Below, piece by piece: positions 1 to 6,620 of a DNA stretch of 7,645 nt; within the stretch, counting starts at the first letter, position 1; every line of letters begins with the position of its first letter. Below the pieces are notes generated by a model. The model saw only the letters and a list, made by a program, of their open reading frames with translations. It searched no databases and was not told the DNA's origin. Made by a program: the position numbers and the translations under genes. This DNA is from an uncultured Bacilli bacterium (GTDB taxonomy: Bacteria > Bacillota_I > Bacilli_A > RF39 > UBA660), in contig CALVSV010000021.1 of assembly GCA_944359595.1 (NCBI GenBank), forward strand, positions 1 to 7,645, in the 5' to 3' direction.

Positions 1-85
1 TAGCTAACATTTATATTTAAGTCAATTGTATTTTTATATTTTTTATTGTATATTTATAATCTTTACATAAAAGTTAAAAAAATAG

Positions 86-114
86 TTGATATTGAATTAT
101 GTCTATGATATAAT
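86..114 (+). promoter_or_regulatory. Sigma-A type promoter with extended -10, reading the ywiB-argS-rpoE unit
   Basis: A TTGATA -35 box (86-91) is separated by 17 bp from a perfect TATAAT -10 box (109-114). TG at 106-107 makes this an extended -10. Transcription should begin around 120, leaving a leader of only about 25 nt before the first start codon. There is therefore no room for a T-box or riboswitch ahead of argS. Two other promoters in the window (2579-2607 and 5621-5649) have the same layout, which supports all three. Confidence 0.8.
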
Positions 115-134
115 TTTCGCGTACATATTTAAAT

Positions 135-141
135 GAGGTGG
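135..141 (+). promoter_or_regulatory. Ribosome binding site that decides between two tandem TTG starts
   Basis: GAGGTGG at 135-141 precedes two consecutive TTG codons at 143 and 146. With GAGGTG ending at 140, the gap is 2 nt to the first TTG and 5 nt to the second. The argS start downstream has the same GAGGTG motif with a 6-nt gap to a TTG. The second TTG (146) is therefore the better start. Confidence 0.6.
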
Positions 142-145
142 TTTG

Positions 146-508
146 TTGGAACAAATTAGAGTTACAGGATACTTTTTAAATGGTACTACTAATAATAAAA
201 TAATATATGATGATGTAGGTAATAAAAAAAATAAAATTATTAAGTATATAAATAATGAAGATAATATCACACTAATACTGAATAATAATAGAATTACATT
301 TTTAAAAAACAATAAGTTATCATCATTGAAATATGTATTTAGTGTAAATAAAAATAATGAATCATATTATATTGATAATGAAAATAATTTAAAAATTTAT
401 ATAAATGTGTTGACAAAACATATAAAAATAAAAGATAATACTATCGATATAAAATTTATGATTGAAAATTATGAAAGTAAACTTTATATAAAATATGAGG
501 TGATTTAA
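146..508 (+). CDS. DUF1934 (YwiB-like) beta-barrel protein
   Basis: A 120-residue protein without signal peptide or membrane segment, rich in alternating hydrophobic/polar stretches typical of beta strands. It is probably a DUF1934/YwiB family member: small cytoplasmic lipocalin-like barrels of unknown function encoded just before argS in many Bacillota. The strand pattern in the middle (roughly residues 45-110) and the position directly ahead of argS both fit; sequence similarity alone is weak because the protein is dominated by Asn, Ile and Lys. Start chosen at the TTG at 146 because of the spacing to GAGGTG (135-140). The TAA stop touches the argS TTG start with no gap, so the two are translationally coupled. 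It is slightly shorter than B. subtilis YwiB (about 140 residues). The family assignment leans partly on context. Confidence 0.6.
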   Translation: MEQIRVTGYFLNGTTNNKIIYDDVGNKKNKIIKYINNEDNITLILNNNRITFLKNNKLSSLKYVFSVNKNNESYYIDNENNLKIYINVLTKHIKIKDNTIDIKFMIENYESKLYIKYEVI

Positions 509-2116
509 TTGAATATAGAAAATGATATTAAGATTAATATATCTAAATTATTAAATTTAAATATAGATGATATACAATTAGAAATACCAAACGATAAAAG
601 AAATGGTGATTTTTCTAGTAATGTATGTTTAAAATTTAGTAAAAGATTAAATAAAAATCCTTTGGATTTGGCAAGTTATATTAAAGATAACTTAAATAAT
701 AAATATGTAGATAATATTGTTGTTGCTAAACCTGGATTTATAAATTTTTATTTAAAGAAAGATTATTTATTTGATACTATAAATAATATATTAAAATATG
801 GTATAGATTATTTTAAATTACCTAATAATAATATTAAAGTTAATTTGGAGTATGTAAGTGCTAATCCAACAGGAACACTTCATTTAGGTCATGCAAGAGG
901 TGCTTGTTATGGAGATTCATTATCTAATATTTTAAAAAGAGCAGGATATGATGTTACTAAAGAATATTATATAAATGATGCAGGTAATCAAATGAATAAT
1001 TTGGGAATATCAATAAAAGAAAGATATAAAGAATTATTAGGTTTAGAATGTAATTTACCTGAAAATGGATATCATGGAAAAGAAATAATTGCTATAGCAA
1101 AGCAATTAATAGATAAATATAATGATACACTATTAGATAAAGATATAGATTATTATAAGAAAATAGGCTTAGATATATTATTAGATGGTATAAAAGATGA
1201 TTTAAAAGATATTGGAGTAGAGTATGATGTATGGACTAGCGAACAATCTATATATGATAATGGCGAAATAGATAATGTGTTAAAATATTTAAATGATAAT
1301 GATCTAACATATACTAAGGATGGTGCATTATATTTAAAAACTACAAAGTATTATGATGATAAGGATAGAGTGTTGATTAAAAATGATGGTGCTTATACTT
1401 ACTTTTTACCTGATATAGCGTATCATAATGATAAATATAAAAGAGGTTATGATGTTATTATAGATGTTTTGGGTTCTGATCATCATGGTTATATTAATAG
1501 ATTAAAATCTAGTATGGAAATACTTAATAATGATAGTAATAAATTAGAAATTAAAATATTACAACTAGTTAGATTAATTAAAGATGGTAAAGAATTTAAA
1601 ATGAGTAAAAGAACTGGTAAATCTATAACTATTAGTGAATTAAATGATATGATCGGTAAAGATGCATTAAGATATTTTTATGTAGCTAAAAGTTTAGATT
1701 CACAAATGGATATAGATATAGATATAGCTACTAAAAAAAGTAATGAAAATCCAGTTTATTATATACAATATGCACATGCAAGAATTTGTTCAATACTTGA
1801 TAATGCAAAAGATATTGAAATAAAAAATAATACAAAGTTTAGAACAATAAATTCTGATATAGCATATGATATCATGAAAAAAATTTATTGTTATAAAAAC
1901 ATAATAGAATTAAGTGCTAAAAAAAGAATGCCGCACATAGTTGCGAATTACATCTATGAACTTGCTAGTATGTTTCATGCGTATTATGCATCAGAAAAAT
2001 TTATAACTGATGATATAGAAGCAACTAGTGATAGAATAATGTTATTAAAAGCAATAAAAATAGTAATAAGTGATGCACTTAAACTTATTGGTGTTAGTGC
2101 ACCAACTAAAATGTAG
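509..2116 (+). CDS. argS: Arginyl-tRNA synthetase
   Basis: Class I aminoacyl-tRNA synthetase that charges tRNA-Arg with arginine using ATP, in the cytoplasm. At 535 residues it is a little shorter than the usual 550-580. Domains in order: N-terminal Add-1 tRNA-binding domain (about 1-85); Rossmann catalytic core beginning with SANPTG and the HIGH-type motif HLGH at 125-128; the KMSKR loop at 364-368, complete in this lineage although many ArgS lack a canonical one; DALRYF at 385-390; and the DALR-type all-helical anticodon-binding domain from about 414 (NPVYYIQYAHAR) to the C-terminus, which ends in the characteristic LIGVSAPTKM. The start is TTG at 509, six bases after GAGGTG (497-502) and directly after the TAA of the DUF1934 gene. 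The stop is TAG, overlapping the rpoE Shine-Dalgarno. Confidence 0.98.
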   Translation: MNIENDIKINISKLLNLNIDDIQLEIPNDKRNGDFSSNVCLKFSKRLNKNPLDLASYIKDNLNNKYVDNIVVAKPGFINFYLKKDYLFDTINNILKYGIDYFKLPNNNIKVNLEYVSANPTGTLHLGHARGACYGDSLSNILKRAGYDVTKEYYINDAGNQMNNLGISIKERYKELLGLECNLPENGYHGKEIIAIAKQLIDKYNDTLLDKDIDYYKKIGLDILLDGIKDDLKDIGVEYDVWTSEQSIYDNGEIDNVLKYLNDNDLTYTKDGALYLKTTKYYDDKDRVLIKNDGAYTYFLPDIAYHNDKYKRGYDVIIDVLGSDHHGYINRLKSSMEILNNDSNKLEIKILQLVRLIKDGKEFKMSKRTGKSITISELNDMIGKDALRYFYVAKSLDSQMDIDIDIATKKSNENPVYYIQYAHARICSILDNAKDIEIKNNTKFRTINSDIAYDIMKKIYCYKNIIELSAKKRMPHIVANYIYELASMFHAYYASEKFITDDIEATSDRIMLLKAIKIVISDALKLIGVSAPTKM

Positions 2117-2126
2117 GAGGAAATTT

Positions 2127-2561
2127 ATGAATATTTTTAAAATGAGCAAAGATGATTTAGAACAATTATCATTTACAGATATTGCGTTTGAAGTACTAAA
2201 AAAAGAGAAAAAAGAAATGTCTACATTAGACTTATTTAGAAAAGTATGTGAATTACTTGAAATTGGAGAAGAAGAAATGATGGATAAGATTGCAGATTTC
2301 TTCACAACACTTACAACAGATAAAAGATTTTTTTCATTACCACAAGGTATGTGGGATTTAAAAGAAAAACATTCTAATAAAATTAAGATTACTGAAGATG
2401 ACGAAGATATTGATTCGTTTGAGTTAGAAGATGATGATGACGATGAAATAAGTGATGAAGAAAATGAAGATGATTATTCTGATGAAGCAACAGATGATTA
2501 TGAAGAAAATGATTTAGAAGATTTAGTTGTAATAAATGATACTGATGAAGATGAGAATTAA
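2127..2561 (+). CDS. rpoE: RNA polymerase delta subunit
   Basis: Delta is an accessory RNA polymerase subunit found in Bacillota. It binds core enzyme, promotes its release from nucleic acids and recycling, and tunes sensitivity to initiating NTP levels. The 144-residue product has the two expected parts: a HARE-HTH winged-helix domain (about 12-78) ending in the conserved DKIADFFTTLTTDKRF and W76 region, and a disordered, strongly acidic tail (about 90-144) of Asp/Glu runs. B. subtilis delta is about 173 residues, so the tail is shorter here. The start is ATG 2127, six bases after AGGAGG (2115-2120), which overlaps the argS stop. The frame is open upstream into argS, but nothing there resembles the family. 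The last codons also form the 5' arm of a terminator. Confidence 0.93.
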   Translation: MNIFKMSKDDLEQLSFTDIAFEVLKKEKKEMSTLDLFRKVCELLEIGEEEMMDKIADFFTTLTTDKRFFSLPQGMWDLKEKHSNKIKITEDDEDIDSFELEDDDDDEISDEENEDDYSDEATDDYEENDLEDLVVINDTDEDEN

Positions 2562-2574
2562 TACTCGTCTTTTT
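2547..2574 (+). terminator. Intrinsic terminator overlapping the 3' end of rpoE
   Basis: The bases at 2548-2555 pair with 2564-2571 (core AGATGAG with CTCGTCT, one G-U pair). The loop is 8 nt, 2556-2563, and contains most of the rpoE TAA stop codon. A run of five T follows at 2570-2574. The 5' arm therefore encodes the last residues of the acidic tail. It separates the argS-rpoE unit from prfA, whose promoter starts five bases after the T run. Confidence 0.7.
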
Positions 2575-2578
2575 AATA

Positions 2579-2607
2579 TATACAAAATTAATAATTGATG
2601 GTATAAT
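2579..2607 (+). promoter_or_regulatory. Extended -10 promoter for prfA-prmC
   Basis: A TATACA -35 box (2579-2584, four of six consensus matches), a 17-bp spacer and a perfect TATAAT (2602-2607), with TG at 2599-2600 forming an extended -10. The same -35 sequence, spacing and TGnTATAAT occur at 5621-5649. The -10 box lies inside an inverted repeat: TGATG at 2596-2600 and CATCA at 2610-2614. It begins five bases after the rpoE terminator T run, so the two transcription units sit back to back. Confidence 0.75.
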
Positions 2608-2633
2608 ATCATCAGATAAAAAAGGAGGACATT

Positions 2634-3695
2634 ATGATAGAAAGACTAGAAGCAATATTAAATAGGTATAATGAAATAACTAATGAATTGACTAAACCAG
2701 AAGTATTAAGTGATATTAAATTATCAACTAAATTATCAAAGGAACAAGCAAATTTAAATGAAGTAGTAGAATTATATAAAGTATATAAACAATTATTAGA
2801 AGATATTGATACTGCCAAATCAATGTTGCATGATAAAGATTTAGCTTCTATGGCAAAAGAAGAAATTGAAATTGATAACGAAAAGAAAAAAGAGATAGAA
2901 GAAAAACTAGAAATATTATTAATACCAAAAGATCCTAACGACGATAAAAATGTTATAGTTGAGATTCGTGGTGCAGCAGGTGGAGATGAAGCTAATATAT
3001 TTGCTGGTGATCTATTTGATATGTATAAAAAATTAGCAGAAAAAGAAGGTTGGAAAATAGATATAATAGAAGAGGAAAAGTCAGAAGCTGGTGGTTATTC
3101 AAAAATTAGTTTTATGGTAAAAGGAGATGCAGTATATTCTAAACTAAAGTATGAAAGTGGGGCACATAGAGTACAAAGAGTACCAGCTACTGAAACGCAA
3201 GGAAGAGTACACACATCTACCGCAACTGTACTTGTAATGCCAGAAGTTGAAGATGTTGATGCTAATTTAGATATGAACGATGTAAGAATTGATATTACAA
3301 GAAGTAGTGGATGTGGCGGACAAGGCGTTAACACTACTGATTCTGCAGTAAGACTTACACATATTCCAACGGGTATCGTTGTTTATTCTCAAACTGAAAG
3401 AAGTCAAATAAAAAATAAAGAAAAAGCAATTAAAATATTACAAGCAAGATTATATGATTTAAAACAACAAGAAAGAGATAAAGAATTAGGAGAGGAAAGA
3501 CGTAGTAAGATTGGTACAGGAGATAGATCAGAAAAAATTAGAACTTATAACTATCCACAAAATAGAGTTACAGATCATAGAATAGGTTTTACTTTAAATA
3601 CACTTGATAGAGTAATGCAAGGTGATATAGATAAAGTAATTAATGCGCTTATTACAGAAGATCAAAAAAGAAAATTAGCTGATAAAAACATATAA
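2634..3695 (+). CDS. prfA: Peptide chain release factor 1 (RF1)
   Basis: RF1 recognises UAA and UAG in the ribosomal A site and triggers release of the finished peptide. The 353-residue product has normal family length. It carries the N-terminal helical domain (about 1-100), the stop-codon-reading tripeptide PAT at 184-186 (PxT is the RF1 signature; RF2 has SPF), and the catalytic GGQ at 228-230 within RSSGCGGQGVNTTDSAVR. Around the GGQ, Cys227 and Gly231 stand where many RF1s have Ala and His; both flanking positions vary in the family. The start is ATG 2634, five bases after AAGGAGG (2622-2628). prmC follows after one base, and its product methylates the GGQ glutamine. Confidence 0.98.
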   Translation: MIERLEAILNRYNEITNELTKPEVLSDIKLSTKLSKEQANLNEVVELYKVYKQLLEDIDTAKSMLHDKDLASMAKEEIEIDNEKKKEIEEKLEILLIPKDPNDDKNVIVEIRGAAGGDEANIFAGDLFDMYKKLAEKEGWKIDIIEEEKSEAGGYSKISFMVKGDAVYSKLKYESGAHRVQRVPATETQGRVHTSTATVLVMPEVEDVDANLDMNDVRIDITRSSGCGGQGVNTTDSAVRLTHIPTGIVVYSQTERSQIKNKEKAIKILQARLYDLKQQERDKELGEERRSKIGTGDRSEKIRTYNYPQNRVTDHRIGFTLNTLDRVMQGDIDKVINALITEDQKRKLADKNI

Positions 3696-3696
3696 T

Positions 3697-4416
3697 ATGA
3701 CAGATATAGAATACTTAAATAAATATATAAGTGATAAGAAAGAATTGGAAAGTGCTTATATACGTCTTAAAAATGGTGAGGCCGTACAATATATTGTAGG
3801 AAATGTTGATTTTTACGATTGTAATTTTATTGTAAATAAAAATGTATTAATACCTAGATTTGAAACAGAAGAATTAGTTGATATAACATTAAAATATATT
3901 AATAAATATTTTAATAAACCAGTTATTTTAGATGTGGGTACTGGTAGTGGATGTATTGCGATAACTTTACAAAAAAAATTAAATACTTGTGTATATGCAA
4001 CAGATATTAGCAGCGATGCTTTAATTGTAGCTAAAAATAACAATAAAAGAAATAATACTAATGTGAATTTTATTCATTGTAATCTATTTGATAAAATAAA
4101 TAAAAATATTGATGTTTTAATTAGTAATCCCCCATATATTTCATATGATGAAAATATAATGGAAATAGTAAAATCTAATGAACCTCATATAGCGTTATAT
4201 GCAAAAGATAATGGATTATATTATTATAAAGAAATATTAAAGAATTCTAAAAATATTTTAAATAATAAGTTTATGATAGCATTTGAAGTAGGTAACAATC
4301 AAGCAGAAAGTATTAAGAGTATAGCTAAATTATATTATCCTAATTCAAATATATATATAAAAAAAGATTTAACTGGATATGATAGATTTGTATTTATTTT
4401 AAATAATTGTGAATAA
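3697..4416 (+). CDS. prmC: Release factor glutamine N5-methyltransferase, with short N-terminal domain
   Basis: PrmC (HemK) methylates the glutamine of the GGQ motif in release factors using S-adenosylmethionine, here presumably Gln230 of the adjacent RF1. Visible motifs: GEAVQYIVG at 27-35, IPRFETEEL at 52-60, the SAM-binding loop DVGTGSGCIAI at 79-89, the catalytic NPPYIS at 144-149, and a C-terminal GYDRFVF. At 239 residues it is about 40 shorter than typical. The loss is in the N-terminal helical domain: only 26 residues precede GEAVQYI instead of 60-70. An in-frame TAG at 3676 rules out any longer ATG/GTG/TTG start. There is no clear Shine-Dalgarno; the one-base gap after the prfA stop suggests translation by coupling. 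Confidence 0.94.
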   Translation: MTDIEYLNKYISDKKELESAYIRLKNGEAVQYIVGNVDFYDCNFIVNKNVLIPRFETEELVDITLKYINKYFNKPVILDVGTGSGCIAITLQKKLNTCVYATDISSDALIVAKNNNKRNNTNVNFIHCNLFDKINKNIDVLISNPPYISYDENIMEIVKSNEPHIALYAKDNGLYYYKEILKNSKNILNNKFMIAFEVGNNQAESIKSIAKLYYPNSNIYIKKDLTGYDRFVFILNNCE

Positions 4417-4423
4417 AATAATT

Positions 4424-4461
4424 AAACATTAACCAATACTTTATTAGAAAGGTTAGTGTTT
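4424..4461 (+). promoter_or_regulatory. Terminator-like hairpin immediately before the spoIIR start
   Basis: The bases at 4424-4434 pair with 4451-4461: an 11-bp stem containing one T-G pair, with a 16-nt loop. The stem ends in TTTT (4459-4462), followed by ATT and the spoIIR ATG at 4466. It could be a prmC terminator, but it leaves no room for a promoter between it and spoIIR. It could instead be a leader structure that controls spoIIR translation, since the two G of the only Shine-Dalgarno-like stretch (GAAAGG, 4447-4452) are in the stem. A competing 6-bp pairing of 4435-4440 with 4455-4460 uses the same 3' arm. Confidence 0.5.
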
Positions 4462-4465
4462 TATT

Positions 4466-4999
4466 ATGAAAAAAACAATTATTATTTTATTAATATTAGT
4501 ATCAATTGTTATAGGAATAAATAATACTATAGAAAAAGAGATAGTAAAAATACCAGATAAAGCAATAAGATTTAGAGTAATAGCTAATAGTAATTCAGTA
4601 TATGATCAACAAGTAAAATATAGTGTATCAAATGAAGTACAAAAAAGTTTGTATACTTTACTCAAAGATAGTAATTCAATAGATGAATCAAGAAAAATAA
4701 TTAAAGATAATATAGATGTATTAAATAATGATGTTGAACGTATATTTACAGAAAAAGAATATGTTGGAACATATAAAATAAATTTTGGTTATAATTATTT
4801 TCCAGAAAAACAATATAATGGTGTAAAATATGATGAGGGCAATTATGAATCGCTTAAAATTACTATTGGTAAAGGGGAAGGAGATAATTTCTGGTGTGTA
4901 TTATTTCCTCCGTTATGTCTACTAGAAGCAGAAGAAACAGATAATGATAATGTTGAATATAAATTCTTTGTTAAAGAATTAATAGATAAATATTTTTAG
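4466..4999 (+). CDS. spoIIR: Stage II sporulation protein R
   Basis: SpoIIR is made in the forespore under sigma-F and exported to the intermembrane space, where it activates the protease SpoIIGA. SpoIIGA then cleaves pro-sigma-E in the mother cell. The 177-residue product has a hydrophobic N-terminal export segment (about 4-18) and the family hallmarks: IRFRVIANSNS at 34-44, the NYFPEK block at 110-115, and a strongly conserved GNYESLKITIGKGEGDNFWC stretch (about 125-144) running into VLFPPLC. B. subtilis SpoIIR is longer (about 224 residues), mainly outside the core. The ATG at 4466 is the only plausible start. The Shine-Dalgarno (GAAAGG, 4447-4452) is weak and 13 nt away, so translation is probably inefficient or conditional. 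The prfA-prmC-spoIIR-mntP order matches B. subtilis. The stop is TAG. Confidence 0.92.
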   Translation: MKKTIIILLILVSIVIGINNTIEKEIVKIPDKAIRFRVIANSNSVYDQQVKYSVSNEVQKSLYTLLKDSNSIDESRKIIKDNIDVLNNDVERIFTEKEYVGTYKINFGYNYFPEKQYNGVKYDEGNYESLKITIGKGEGDNFWCVLFPPLCLLEAEETDNDNVEYKFFVKELIDKYF

Positions 5000-5044
5000 T
5001 ATAAAATATAATTTTTAATAATAAAATTTGTTAGGAGGCTTCTT

Positions 5045-5581
5045 ATGCAAGAGATTCTAACACTTTTTTTATTGGCAATATCATTATCAATGGATACATT
5101 TTCACTATCACTATGTTTTGGTACTATGAATATATCTAAAATAAAAACAATATTATTATCTTCAACAGTTGGAATATTTCACTTTATTATGCCACTATTA
5201 GGTATGACTATAGGTAATACAATATTAAAAAATATATTAGTAGATGGTAAATATATATTATTATTAATATTATCTGTTATAGGTATAGATATGATTGTAA
5301 GTGCATTTAAAGATGAAGAGAAAAAGCTATTAACTAGTTTTGGAGCAATTATACTATTTGCTCTATCAGTAAGCATAGATTCTTTTTCAACGGGAATAGG
5401 GCTAAATCTAATAACTCAAAATACACTATTAGCTTTATTAAGTTTTACTTTTTTTAGTGCCTCTTTTACATTACTTGGTATTTTACTAGGAAAAAAATTA
5501 TCTAATAAATATGGAAAAGGCGCATCTATAATAGGTGGAATAATATTAATTGTTTTAGGATTATATTTTTTTATAAACTGA
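5045..5581 (+). CDS. mntP: MntP-family manganese efflux pump (YwlD-like)
   Basis: A six-helix membrane protein of 178 residues, normal for the MntP/YebN family that exports Mn2+. Two internally related halves each carry the family signature: LAISLSMDTFSLSLCFG at about 10-26 (Asp17) and FALSVSIDSFSTGIGL at about 105-120 (Asp112). These Asp positions correspond to the essential membrane-embedded acidic residues of E. coli MntP. The FHFIMPLLGMTIG segment (about 46-58) fits MntP/YwlD better than the related sporulation protein YtaF. The start is ATG 5045, six bases after AGGAGG (5033-5038). The stop is TGA followed directly by in-frame TAA, the only TGA used as a stop in the window. No Mn riboswitch fits in the 45-base gap upstream. 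Manganese specificity is inferred from family. Confidence 0.88.
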   Translation: MQEILTLFLLAISLSMDTFSLSLCFGTMNISKIKTILLSSTVGIFHFIMPLLGMTIGNTILKNILVDGKYILLLILSVIGIDMIVSAFKDEEKKLLTSFGAIILFALSVSIDSFSTGIGLNLITQNTLLALLSFTFFSASFTLLGILLGKKLSNKYGKGASIIGGIILIVLGLYFFIN

Positions 5582-5593
5582 TAAATTTTACAC

Positions 5594-5623
5594 ATATATT
5601 AATTTATAAAAATTTTAATATAT
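5594..5623. repeat. AT-only inverted repeat between mntP and the DUF3137 promoter
   Basis: ATATATTAA at 5594-5602 is perfectly mirrored by TTAATATAT at 5615-5623, with a 12-nt centre. It contains no G or C, so the stem would be weak and it is not a convincing terminator. Its right arm overlaps the first three bases of the -35 box at 5621. In DNA this AT-rich it may be chance. Confidence 0.3.
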
Positions 5624-5649
5624 ACATTTATTATATAATTTGATATAAT
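5621..5649 (+). promoter_or_regulatory. Extended -10 promoter for the DUF3137-lemA pair
   Basis: A TATACA -35 box (5621-5626), a 17-bp spacer and a perfect TATAAT (5644-5649), with TG at 5641-5642. The -35 box, spacing and extended -10 are the same as for the prfA promoter at 2579-2607. This makes DUF3137-lemA a separate transcription unit from mntP. Confidence 0.75.
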
Positions 5650-5672
5650 ACTTATAGATTTGTTTAAAATAT

Positions 5673-5678
5673 AGGTGG
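5673..5678 (+). promoter_or_regulatory. Ribosome binding site for the DUF3137 gene; contains a false GTG start
   Basis: AGGTGG at 5673-5678 lies five bases before ATG 5684. The in-frame GTG at 5675 is part of this Shine-Dalgarno and has none of its own, so ATG 5684 is the start. Confidence 0.8.
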
Positions 5679-5683
5679 TAAGT

Positions 5684-6619
5684 ATGAATGTAGAAGAATT
5701 AAAAGAATTACAATTAAAAATAATTAAGAAAAATAAGAAGTGTAATTTAATTGCAGGAACTATTATATCAATTATTGTAATAATTTCATTAATTATATTT
5801 TTTACTAATAAGTTTTATATTGAAAATATATTAATGTCTATATTTTTTGAATTAGTTATTTCAATAGCTATAACATTTATTATCAAACATATTGTTAATG
5901 GAAAAGATATAAGACTATTTAATGAAAATTATAAAAGTATATTTGTATTAAAAGCATTAAAAGATAATTTTGATAATATTAATTATTTACCAGAAAGAGG
6001 ATTTTCTGAAGAATCTGTTTTACAAGTTGGTATGCTTAATACGGGAGATAGATTTAGTTCAAATGATTTTATTTCAGGTGAATATAAAGGTATTAAATTT
6101 GAGCAATCAGATATACATATAGAAGAAGAACATGAACGAACAGATTCTAATGGAAATGTAAGAAAGGTATGGGTAACGCTTTTTAAAGGAAGATTGATGA
6201 TGTTTGACTTTAATAAAACATTTAAAGCAAATATTCAAGTGTCAAGCAAAGACTTTGATTCGCAAATATTGCCTTGGGGTAAAAAATATATTAAAGTTAA
6301 AATGGAAGATTTAGAGTTTAACAAAATGTTTCGTGTATATGCACAAAGTGAACATGATGCATTTTATATTTTAACACCACATTTTATGGAAAAAATGAAA
6401 GAAGTTACAAACAAAATAAATTGTGGAATAATGTTTTGTTTTGTTGATAATAGATTACATATCGCAATAGATAATAATCAAGATTCATTTGAGTATAATG
6501 TATTTAAAGTAATCAACGAACAAGAAATTGAAGCAGATATTATAAAAGATATCAAAGTAATTACAGATTTTGTGAACGAATTAAATTTAGATAATGATTT
6601 GTTCAGGAAGGAGGTGTAG
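5684..6619 (+). CDS. DUF3137 domain membrane protein
   Basis: A 311-residue protein of unknown function. A short basic N-terminus (Lys-rich, about 9-19) precedes two membrane segments (about 22-41 and 47-70) separated by a tight turn. A large soluble domain follows (about 75-311), probably cytoplasmic on positive-inside grounds. The soluble part matches the DUF3137 pattern: a GEYKGIKFEQSDIHIEEE block (about 132-149), a VWVTLFKGRLMMFDF strand pair (162-176), and a C-terminal part containing the CFVDNRLHIAI strand (about 252-262). Genes of this family commonly sit next to lemA in Bacillota and Mollicutes, as here: the lemA ATG follows the TAG stop by one base, and its Shine-Dalgarno lies inside this gene's last codons. 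Family membership is fairly sure; no role is claimed. Confidence 0.82.
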   Translation: MNVEELKELQLKIIKKNKKCNLIAGTIISIIVIISLIIFFTNKFYIENILMSIFFELVISIAITFIIKHIVNGKDIRLFNENYKSIFVLKALKDNFDNINYLPERGFSEESVLQVGMLNTGDRFSSNDFISGEYKGIKFEQSDIHIEEEHERTDSNGNVRKVWVTLFKGRLMMFDFNKTFKANIQVSSKDFDSQILPWGKKYIKVKMEDLEFNKMFRVYAQSEHDAFYILTPHFMEKMKEVTNKINCGIMFCFVDNRLHIAIDNNQDSFEYNVFKVINEQEIEADIIKDIKVITDFVNELNLDNDLFRKEV

Positions 6620-6620
6620 T

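Noticed and set aside
1..85. End of an upstream gene, based on the opening TAG.
   Set aside because: Three bases cannot establish a reading frame. The stretch is AT-rich with no convincing hairpin, promoter or coding signal.
115..145. T-box or riboswitch leader ahead of the argS unit.
   Set aside because: Only about 25 nt lie between the predicted transcription start and the first start codon, too short for any T-box.
103..312. Minus-strand open frame with a hydrophobic product.
   Set aside because: It lies opposite the DUF1934 gene and its promoter, has no ribosome binding site, and reads hydrophobic only because it is the complement of AT-rich coding sequence. The same applies to the other minus-strand frames at 2045, 2612, 3095, 3813 and 5179.
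1709..1726. Three GATATA repeats in argS as a microsatellite or phase-variation tract.
   Set aside because: They encode the conserved acidic/hydrophobic stretch before the SNENPVYY motif present across ArgS proteins; the repeat follows from codon choice.
5000..5044. Mn2+ (yybP-ykoY) riboswitch or a dedicated promoter for mntP.
   Set aside because: The gap is 45 bases, too short for the riboswitch. A TATAAT at 5007-5012 has only a weak TAGATA 18 bp upstream and no TG, and such matches are expected by chance in this DNA.
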